NCBI GenBank assembly: GCA_001598975.1
Contig: BBXU01000033.1
Location: 1-64,000, forward strand
Reading direction: 5' to 3'
DNA length: 64,000 nt
Source of the DNA: Parachlorella kessleri
Taxonomy: Eukaryota; Chlorophyta; Trebouxiophyceae; Chlorellales; Chlorellaceae
The notes under the pieces are model-generated. The model made no database searches and had not been told where the DNA came from. It was given only the letters and a program-made list of their open reading frames with translations. Shown here piece after piece: positions 56,309 through 64,000 of this stretch (the stretch's first letter is position 1; each line of letters starts with the position of its first letter). Made by a program: the position numbers and the translations under genes.

Positions 56309-57536
56309 ATGTCGCAGCCTGTCCTGCGGGTAAGTCATGGCGTCTGATTTGTGCTTGCTGGCCTGCTGTAGCTCAAAGTCCCACGCCTTACAAAACAGTT
56401 CTTACTTGCAGAGGGTGGCGACAGAGGGGCTGCAGTTCCGCTTGGTGGATGCCAAGGGACAGGTGGTGGGCCGTTTGGCCTCTCAGATAGCACAGATACT
56501 CATGGGGAAGGATAAGCCCACCTACCAGCCGCATATTGATGACGGCGACGTTGTGGTGGTGGTGAATGCCAAGGACGTAGAGCTGACAGGTAGGTTACCC
56601 TGGACACCCGTATCATCAAGCCTGGTGTGGAATATACCAATAGGTCTGGCAGGCTGCGTTTGAGCTCGGGCTAGTACTGTCTTCTAATTATGAGCGTGGC
56701 TCTTCTGAAGAATTGATGTGCATGAAACCGCTGTCAAACCAGTGTTGTGGGGGTGCCGTGCCGTGATAACATCGAGTGCAGCCTTGGCTCCTAGTAGTGG
56801 GGGAAAGCATGTGGGCCAGGCAGCCTGTCGGCTGATGCTGCAGGCCGGAAATGGGACAAGAAGTTGTATCGATGGCATACTGGCTACCCCGGTGGGCTTA
56901 AGGAGCGCACTGCTAAGGAGATGTTTGACAGAAAGCCGGACTCTATTCTACGAGAAGCCGTGCTTGGCATGCTGCCCAAGAACAACTTGCGGCGGGTGAG
57001 AGGCGAGACCTGCTGAGGAGGCAGTCCGTGTTGGAGCATAGGAGGCTGATCAAGGCTGAGGGCCTGGCTTGCAGCGTGCTCTGGGGGCTGAGCTGCTGCC
57101 TGATCCGTCGGTGGTGCTAGGTCCAGGGCTGCTGTGTTGGCCGCCTGCTCAGGTATTGTGAGATGGGCAGGCAAAATGGGAGCCCAGCAGTGCTACTTTT
57201 GGGGTGGCAGGCATGTCACTGTAATTTTGTCCGTATGCGGCAGGTGGCAAGGTATGAGTCTTCTGGCGACTGCTATGCATGTATTCCCTTCCGCTGCAGT
57301 CCATGGCGCGCAAGCTGCGGATCTTCCTGGATGAGCGGCACCCCTTCGAGGAGCACCCCTCACTGGTAGAGTTTGAGATGCCTCCACGGAAGCTGAGGGA
57401 GAAGGGAGATCTGCTAGTGCTGCCGCCAGGTTTTGAGCCGCTGAACCCAGATGCGTACTACAAGCGGTATGGCCACCGATTAGCCAAGATGCAGCAGCAG
57501 GGGCAGCAGATAGAGGTGCCGACAGAGTCTGGCTAG
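56309..57536 (+). CDS. Mitochondrial ribosomal protein uL13 (L13)
   Basis: Bacterial-type large-subunit ribosomal protein L13. Four exons: MSQPVLR (56309-56329), the block near 56411-56591, near 56845-56996, and 57300-57536. Landmarks: [104 protein letters not shown] and [11 protein letters not shown]. The wording HTGYxGxLKER and MLPxNNLR is common to bacterial, plastid and mitochondrial L13. The MPPRxxRE extension matches the plant mitochondrial form. The leader is very short, so targeting is not obvious. The protein is 166 residues or so. Intron 2 contains an open frame that is not coding. Confidence 0.88.
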
Positions 57537-57820
57537 GTGGGTTCAGCAAGCAAAGGTTGTACGATGTTCTTACTTCTTTTTTTTTCTCCTTACATGTCAG
57601 GTGGTTGTTACCTCCTCAGTGCATCTAGGGTCAAGATGTTTTCCAGACGGCCCTTGAGATCAATCACCGTGGGTAATTTTGGACGCGTTTACAGGCATCC
57701 GCCATAACAGCAAAGCCCCACCAGCAGAGTTGCCAAAGTCGGAGTGGCTGCATGTAAGGTATCCCTCTGCCGGCAGGGAGGGCTCCTCTGTTGCTCGAAG
57801 CAAACTCTTGTGGGCAGGCT

Positions 57821-60479
57821 TCAGGCTTCCTCGTCCCCACGGGCGTCATCGGTGGTACCCGCCGCATTTTTCTCCTGCAGAGTGAACAGTATGGTTGAGT
57901 CTAATCAAACAATGTACCGCCATGAAGCGCCACCTGACCATGCTGCCACGAATCCCCCACTGCAGAGTTGAATATCAATTTGGTAAATCCTGAACACATA
58001 CAAGGTTGCCCGCTGCCCATCAGCAGTGGCGTATTGACCCAACCAACAGGGGCAAACCTGCTGTCTCTGACTTCTGAGTTGGCTGGCTCGTTAGCTTGGC
58101 ATGCAAAATGGCACCACCAATTCCTTGGCTCTGTCAGTTCTAGGCCCCTTAACAGCTTTTTTAGGACATACCACTTGCCCGCATCAAGTAATGCCATGCC
58201 TCACCAGGACTTCTTCTGGCTTCTTGGTCAACCCAGCTTCAGCCAAGGAGAGCTCATACAGCAGTTGCTCCATTTTCTGTGTAGGCAACAGGGCATAGGC
58301 AATAGGAACATAAGTGCACTCATCATCGCGCAGTCCCACATATTCAGTAAGGCACCCAACGCAAATTGCACCCTGGAGCGGTAGGTCTCAGCACAGCTCA
58401 GGCTTGCAGGGATCTGACACTGACCACATATGCCAGGCAAGGCATCGCGATGCATCGGCGAAACCATATCCTATGAGTACAGTTATCCCAACCACTCCTC
58501 CGTTCCCAGTGTCTGCCACCAGTGATAACCAGGGAGAAAAGTATTGGATCAGGGCTCGGCCAAGACTCCGGAGCACTTCTGCATCCAGCCCTGCCAGTGC
58601 ATTCGCCTCTCACTCTCTGTTCGTATTACCTGCCCCCCTTACTAATGAATGTATGTTGACGAACCGGGAACACCAACCAGGCAAGGGTGTGGGGAGTTGA
58701 CAGTCCGCATTTTCTGCTGCTTGTGCACCTACTGCGTCACGATACATACCTTCAGTGTATACTTGATGCTGTCAAACTTCTTTCGTAGGCTGCCATTGCG
58801 CAGGTCAAAGCGAAGAAACTGGCCCTGCAGATAGTTCCTGACAATCCTTAGGTCATGCTTGCCTTGCACATCGGCTTGCCTGGACAGCATGCAGCCGTCC
58901 TGGGGATGTGGCCACCTTACTCTTGCCGCTGCTGAAGCCGACACGGCGAGCCCTGAAGTCACCAACACATCAAGCGTAGTGCATCTGTCTGCACAAGCTT
59001 CCTTTGCTGGCTCACACTCTGGCATGCCAGTGGGAGCTCCCCGTCACCGTCCATTCCACAATTGGCAACCCACCATGATCGCCTCTACAAGGTCTCGGCA
59101 GCGCTGCACTGCCTCTTTATCTCGCACAGTCGCCCGTGCCACCGCATATCGGTTGAGCTCCCCAGTGAAGTCTAGCACACCGCCTGCAGCCGGACAAGAG
59201 CATGGTAATGCAGGCATGATGGGCGGTGAACAGCCAGTCAATTGCCGGGTGCTGTCCAGCACAGCACCTGCATCCAGTTAATGCGTGGCTACAACCTGTT
59301 TACGCAGGCTGGGAGACCATGCGGGCGGGACGCTTACTTAGAGTAAAAATTGGACACCTGGCCCACCTAGATACTCCTCTGTCTCTGCAAGGTCGATCTC
59401 TCTGCTGCTTAGGAGGCGCCCGCTGGCCAGGTACTCTCTGAAAGCACAAGCCTCAGCATACTGCGGTGCAACAGGCAATAAAGCAGGGCTCACAACCTTT
59501 TTCTTGTGAATACGAGGGCTGGCTTTCAGTGGTTAAGGCAATATTGTGTTCGGGTTCGGGTGTAGGATCCAGAGTACATACCAGTGAGAGGCATCAGTTG
59601 CCCCCTGCACGCAATCCAACGTAAAACACTGGAGTAGCCCTCCCTTCGTTCCCTCACCTCCTCTATAGCTGCAGAAAAGGACCCCTGCCTCAAAGTGGGG
59701 TTACTTCTTATTATGGGGAGCAGCTCACTCGCCGCTTTCTGCGCCCCCTCCAGGCGAGAGGCGGCCTCGTCAAGTGCACCTCTATGTAGGCTGAAGATGG
59801 CCTGCTTGCTGAGCTTGCCTATATCTGCACACAGCTGGCACTGCAGCTGGGGACTCTAGGCATGCAGTCCATCCCCCTTGGCACCGGCTTCAAGGCAGAA
59901 GTCCCTGTAAGATGCCAGGGTGGCTCCTCAGCCCCTTGCTGGCACTGTCCAGAACCAGCGAGAAGCTTCTGAAGACGTACCAATTCCCCAGGGGCAAGGA
60001 GTTTACACCATAATGGCCCTGCCAGCCAAGCTTCTTTCTCATATAGAACAGGTACTATGTAGGATATAAGCCCCAGACTACCCTTACCCCGGCTGCGCTT
60101 GATGACAAGTTCCCGCTGCTCATCGTAGGCCTTCAGCTCCTCATACAAGCTATCAAAGTCACTGCGAAGCACCAAGCCGCAAGTTGCTGCTGTACCAGAC
60201 AAGTGCATTGTCCCATACTATGTCCCGCTCGAGGGATGCCGTTGCATCCTTGCCAGGTGGAGGTACTGCGACCTTGACTAGGCATCCTTTTGTCAGTGTG
60301 AAGCTTCCTGTGGTCTTCCTCGCACTTTGCGAGCTGGAAGCCCCAGTCAATTGCTAAAGACAACGCCAAGAGCCTGGAAACTGAGCAGTTCCTGCTATCT
60401 TTGCACCACACTAAACTACGGACACGGAACGGTGACCCCACCTGGTCTCTAGCAGGCTACTGCTGTTGCTCTGCGCCAT
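57821..60479 (-). CDS. Translin-family protein with TRAX-type catalytic motif
   Basis: Member of the translin/TRAX family; the C3PO complex of these proteins is an RNase acting on tRNA leaders and small-RNA passenger strands. Eight exons close in phase: 60479-60442, 60161-60088, 59824-59658, 59460-59367, 59183-59074, 58824-58750, 58276-58205 and 57874-57821, giving 227 residues. N-terminus: SDFDSLYEELKAYDEQRELV, then SRDIGKLSKQAIFSLHRG. Middle: FSAAIEEYAEACAFREYLAS and YLGGVLDFTGELNRYAVARA. The acidic residues in IEEYAEA and the Asp of LDFTGEL correspond to the TRAX catalytic triad region. C-terminus: LRNGSLRKKFDSIKYTLKKM, then LLYELSLAEAGL, which is translin-like. An acidic tail ends in DEEA. 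At 227 residues it has translin length (TRAX is near 290). Repeat copy C lies in intron 6. Whether it is a homo-oligomer or pairs with another subunit cannot be told. Confidence 0.85.
58548..58645 (-). repeat. Dispersed repeat, copy C, in a translin/TRAX intron
   Basis: Reads CTTCTGCATCCAGCCCTGCC, then CGCCTCTCACTCTCTGTTCG, TATTACCTGCC and CTTACTAATGAAT. It sits in the intron between the exons at 58750-58824 and 58205-58276. Because the gene is on the minus strand, the element is in the sense orientation of the transcript. Confidence 0.8.
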
Positions 60480-60801
60480 CTGCACATGCTAGCGAACAGT
60501 CGTTACGCATGCTGAGGCATTTCGCGCTGAGGATGCTTTACCACAGCTGGAAGCAGCTGCCCACCACATGGCACACCACGGCAAAGGGCCTCTTCTTCAC
60601 AGGAAGACCAGCCATCCAGCGCCCATAGGTCGCTTGCAGCTTCTTCCTTGGGTAACTTGAACGTCCAAGCTGGTAACAAATCACTGCTGGCATGTGGAAA
60701 GACTGATCAGACTGTTACTGCCAGGTTCTCCTCCCTTGGCTTTGCGCGCTTGTCCCGGTCCCAGCACGCCCAGCAAGCAGGATTGGAGAGAATATTAGCA
60801 T

Positions 60802-60892
60802 GGGTGGCAGGTAGTGCGAACAGGGAGTGAGTTAAGCTGGACTGACAGGGCTGGATGCAGAATGTGCCTGAGTCTTGCCTGAGTGCTGATCC
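60802..60892 (+). repeat. Dispersed repeat, copy D
   Basis: Cleanest forward copy: GGGTGGCAGGTAGTGCGAAC, then AGGGAGTGAGTTAAGCTGGA, CTGACAGGGCTGGATGCAGA, and ATGTGCCTGAGTCTTGCCTG, ending AGTGCTGATC. The preceding ATTAGCAT matches the flank of copy B, so the element may extend a few bases further. Confidence 0.9.
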
Positions 60893-60971
60893 AGTAGTTC
60901 TCTCCCCGAGAAAAGCTAAGGCCACTGGGAGAGGAGAGAACATGACAATTCAGATTGCCTGCTGTTAGTAA

Positions 60972-61068
60972 AGGTGGCAGGTAGTGCGAACAGAGAGGAG
61001 ATAGGGTTTAATTGTACTAACCGAATGCATGTGTGCTCCTGGGTCTTGCCTGAGCTCTGATCCTGTGG
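60972..61068 (+). repeat. Dispersed repeat, copy E
   Basis: Starts TTAGTAAAGGTGGCAGGTAG and TGCGAACAGAGAGGAGAT. The middle has diverged (TTGTACTAACCGAATGCATG), and the right end is kept (GGGTCTTGCCTGAGCTCTGATC). It is in the same orientation as copy D, 170 bp away. Confidence 0.85.
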
Positions 61069-61140
61069 TTCAAGCAATAGTCAATCGCACACGCTAGTAG
61101 CTGGGGTCCAGGACAGGTGCAATTTTCTGTCTACAACAGT

Positions 61141-61206
61141 ATCGAGCCCTGCCACCAGTACAGTTCGCATCTCACTCCCTGTTCGCACTACCTGCCACCC
61201 TTACTG
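61141..61206 (-). repeat. Dispersed repeat, copy F (partial, inverted to copy E)
   Basis: Holds GCCCTGCCACCAGTACAGTT, then CGCATCTCACTCCCTGTTCG, CACTACCTGCCACCC and TTACTGA. The right half (TGCAGAATGTG...TTGCCTGAG) is missing. Its left end is the near-perfect reverse complement of the left end of copy E. Confidence 0.8.
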
Positions 61207-61440
61207 ATTACACCATTGCAGCGCAGGAGGTTGCATGGCCCCCAAGCTGTCGGCAATCATGCTTTGGTCCGTAGAACTATAGCAGCCTAAGTTTTATTCT
61301 CCACGGCCAATCCGGCATTGAAGGGTGCACTTGAGACTCTGCAGGGGTTTTCAGTCTGTGACCATTTATTCCAAGCGTGTTCCCACGGCATCTGCCAAGT
61401 TGTCATCTAGTCAGTGACGCACAGCTCACTCTCCATGCTC

Positions 61441-63718
61441 TCATGCAATGAAGACCAGGAAGAAAACAAGGAAGACCATGAGCACGAAGAAGACCTTCAT
61501 GATCAGCCAGCGGTTCGAGGAGATGGTGTTGAGGTACTTGAGCAGCTGTGCCTGGCCTGCGTCCACGTTGGCAAGCGCATCCTCCACATTCTCATCGATG
61601 CGCATCGTCATCTCCCCCTGTTCTTGCACCTGCATGCGTAATATATTATACCGGTCAGCCCCACAGGAGACTTGGGCCCCACCCAAGCAGGTTGGTCCTG
61701 CGAAGCCCAGCACCAAGGCTGCATGAATGGGACACAATATGTCACGCCAAGTGGCTGCAATATATGAATAACAGTCGCTCTTCATAACCCCATCCAGCAC
61801 TTCAGCAGTCCATGTCCTGTCAGCAAACATCCTGTCTGCAAACATCCTGTCAGCAAACATTCGTGCTGCTCACCATGTGTGCCAGCTGCTGGAATATGGT
61901 GCCAAGCTCCACAATCGTCGACTCTACTTGGTGCAGCGCCTGCGCTCTACTGGCCAAGTAGGTATCCTGCGGGGCTGCCAGCATGAGCTGCTGCTGCGAC
62001 TGCTGCGGTAAGAGCGGCGACCTGCACCAGGGCGCTATAGGGCAGGTTAGTGTCCTACCCTGGAGCCGTGGGGCGCACAATCATGGTGTGTCCTCCTTGG
62101 CTAGGTGTGGCTACCACATTCGTCATTTGCAGGCTACAAAGCGGTGGCTGCTGCTGGAAGCTGCGGCCTACCCTTCCCGATCCCGCATCCCCGCAGCAGG
62201 CGCATCCACAGGGCCCGTCCCAGCCCCCACCCTCCGCCTGCGCATTTGGGCCAGGCAGCGGGGATACGGGGGCAACCCCACTGCCGCTGCCACCTCCAAA
62301 TGCCTGGGGCAAGCTGCTGCTACTACTGCTACTGGGGGGAAGGGGCCCACGTACTGTTCCGTTGCTGCCGCCCCGTTTAGCTCCTCGCCACCCTGCAGGC
62401 CCCCCTGCAGCCATGATACATCTCTGCTTAGAAGCGGTCCCCTGGCCAGCATGGCATGTGCTTGCTGGCCTGCTGACACTCCCAGCCATTGTTCAACCCG
62501 CCCACTGATAGCTGCAGGGTTGCCTGTAATACGCACACCACGTGCCGGTGAGCGCACAACACTGCTACCTTACCAATGCACCCTTCCTTCTGCACACGTC
62601 GCTGCTGTTCAAGCACCACAGCAGCTGGACAACCCGAAAGAGCAGTATGTTGGAACATACCTTGACTTGAGCTGCGAAGGGATTGCGCTGCTGCGAGCTT
62701 GCTGGCAAGAAGCTTGCACCTGCAGAGTATGGGGGCGCTACTCAGTTGCATCCAGCTGCCCACCCAGCTGCCCATCCAGGCCTTCCCAGACGCTCCTAAG
62801 CAGGCTAGCCTGCTTGCTTCCCTGCAGCCCAGGGTGGTGATATCCGCCACATGCCCAGGTGTTAAAAGCCGTCTACCCAGGATTTTGCCCTAGCACCCAA
62901 ACCGCATGTCAGTGCTTAATTCGAAGGCCAGGGCAGACAACCCACTAATACAGAAATTTTGCCAGTCTCTGTAGCACACGAAGGCTTCACAAGTGGTGAG
63001 ACATATTCCCCAGACCACCTACTGCGGTATAGCCATTCATCCCCCTTTCCCCAGGCGTCCCCCTCACCTGGCTGCCCAAACAATGGCTGCACTTGATCGG
63101 GTGTGGCAGAGAAGAGGGTCTTCCGTTCCTGATGCACTTTCAAGTTCTCTGTGCGCAGCGTGAGCACGTCCTTAAACTCCTTGGTGGCATCTTTGAGCCG
63201 CGTGCGCAGGTTGTCAATAACTGTGTGTGAGTGGTCAGCACTCTGCTTATTACTGCCGCCGGCCGCCAGCGTCTGTAGATCGGCTATTGCGCTATTGAGC
63301 GCCTGGATGTCCTGCTTCACCACCGTGGAGAGCTCATTGATCTCCTGGGCTGGGTCGTCAAACATGGAGGTGCGCTTAGCAAGCTGGGCCAGCTTTTGCA
63401 GCTTCTGCGATGTGCTGTGGATGCCCATGCCAATCTTGGAAGCCCGACGAGCGAACTCCGACTGGGGTACAGCTGCTGAGGTGGTGGGACCACCCACGAC
63501 TGCACAAGAGGCACAAAGCGGTCAGCCTAGTGCCAGGGAGCATACTTCCAGCTTGGAGACAAGCCCTGATCAAGCCACTCACAGCCATTCTCTTGACGAG
63601 CGCCGGAGCTTGTGGCGATCCCTTGCTGCTGTTGTAAGCGTTCGACGATCGCAAAAAACTCGCCAGTCCTGTTCTTGAACTCAGCCCCTCCAGCAAGTTG
63701 GCGCTGGGCAGGCAGCAT
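61441..63718 (-). CDS. Sed5/syntaxin-5 Qa-SNARE (SYP3 group)
   Basis: Golgi t-SNARE for ER-Golgi and intra-Golgi fusion. The N-terminus MLPAQRQLAGGAEFKNRTGE, then FFAIVERLQQQQG, carries the FxxRTxEF-type start that binds Sly1 in this family. The Habc region follows: QSEFARRASKIGMGIHSTSQ, KLAQLAKRTSMFDDPAQEIN, DIQALNSAIADLQTLAAGGS and LRTRLKDATKEFKDVLTLRT. A Gly/Ser/Pro-rich linker leads to the SNARE helix, split across two exons: RAQALHQVESTIVELGTIFQ, then QLAHMVQEQGEMTMRIDENV. Its zero-layer Gln lies in FQQLAHMVQEQGE. The C-terminal anchor is VFFVLMVFLVFFLVFIA with no luminal tail. Stop at 61441-61443. The intron before the last exon contains three copies of a 15-bp repeat. Confidence 0.93.
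61819..61862. repeat. Three copies of a 15-bp unit in a syntaxin intron
   Basis: The unit CCTGTCAGCAAACAT is repeated three times with a CAGC/CTGC variant. It lies within the intron between the last two syntaxin exons and gives a spurious repeated reading frame on the minus strand. Confidence 0.85.
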
Positions 63719-64000
63719 GACGCTGAGTTTCAGTGGGATGGGTTCTGCGAAGTAGCTAACTAGCTAACTAGGCACGAAAGCTGAGGCAATGACACGCTAG
63801 TTTGCCGTACACACTTGGCAGTACTTTCACAGACTGGGCCGATCATGCACCCGAAAACAACGCTGGTCGAGTTTTGCATAGGCTCTATAACATCCGCATG
63901 TACCGGGACACAAAGGACGTGCTTTGACAGGGCAACCTTCTTGTCTCATCTTGTGCGGAACTCAAATATCGCTATCCCTGCAAGCAGCCTGCACCCTGAT

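Larger units (their letters stand above)
60480..61440. other. Intergenic region with a cluster of three dispersed repeats
   Basis: It lies between the translin-family start and the syntaxin stop, both minus strand, and holds repeat copies D, E and F. The left part (60480-60800) should hold the translin-family promoter. No gene is recognised. Confidence 0.6.

Noticed and set aside
57606..57665. Minus-strand reading TVIDLKGRLENILTLDALRR with a stop
   Set aside because: I first took it as the last exon of the translin-family gene. The acidic exon at 57874-57821 joins in phase and ends in its own stop, so this frame is not needed.
60802..61068. tRNA-derived SINE promoter boxes in the repeat
   Set aside because: Copy E ends near GTGGTTCAAGC, which recalls a B box, but the other copies do not keep it and no A box with proper spacing is present.

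Overview
This window looks like nuclear DNA of a green alga (Chlorophyta, most like the Trebouxiophyceae). Genes are intron-rich with GT-AG introns, CAG-type acceptors and many short exons, and intergenic spaces are usually 250-800 bp. The green-lineage signs are an SBP-box transcription factor, a plant-type F-box/LysM protein and N-termini resembling plastid transit peptides. Several genes are more typical of animals, protists or algae than of land plants: a P5B ATPase, RtcB and the basal-body protein CCDC61/VFL3. I see no prokaryotic operons, tRNA or rRNA genes, CRISPR arrays or intact transposons. Gene models were built by hand-splicing; where I say the phases close, every exon join keeps the reading frame.

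Layout. 1-2150 (-): 5' part of an ABCC-type ABC exporter. 2904-5742 (-): plastid-targeted-looking helical-repeat protein. 6000-7572 (+): F-box/LysM protein. 7871-9877 (-): NIPA-type magnesium transporter, head to head with a 23-exon P5B ATPase (10269-18283, +). 18638-19222 (+): small ankyrin protein. 20049-23383 (+): SBP-box transcription factor. 24599-28872 (-): RtcB RNA ligase. 29308-33938 (+): Tudor-like, glutamine-rich protein. 34645-37697 (-): nucleoplasmin/HD2-like acidic protein. 37942-38848 (+): AP-4 sigma adaptin. 39541-42346 (-): CCDC61/VFL3. 42838-44068 (-): HD-domain 5'-deoxynucleotidase (HDDC2). 44322-49354 (+): large helical protein, possibly FIRRM/FLIP-like. 49783-52838 (+): plastid membrane protein. 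53545-55811 (-): eIF6. 56309-57536 (+): mitochondrial ribosomal protein uL13. 57821-60479 (-): translin/TRAX-family nuclease. 61441-63718 (-): Sed5/syntaxin-5 Qa-SNARE.

The genes are mostly unrelated housekeeping functions: membrane transport, RNA processing, translation, chromatin, vesicle traffic and basal body. Strands often alternate, so many neighbours share short divergent promoters. Examples are NIPA/P5B ATPase, HD2-like/AP-4 sigma, HDDC2/helical protein and eIF6/uL13m.

The most notable unexplained structure is a dispersed repeat of about 90-100 bp. It has at least six clear copies and several decayed ones, in both orientations, in introns and intergenic DNA, with three copies clustered at 60.8-61.2 kb. 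Other points of interest are a translin-sized protein carrying the TRAX catalytic motif, at least two well-supported GC-AG introns, a Tudor/poly-Q protein of unfamiliar architecture, and retention of a basal-body gene.
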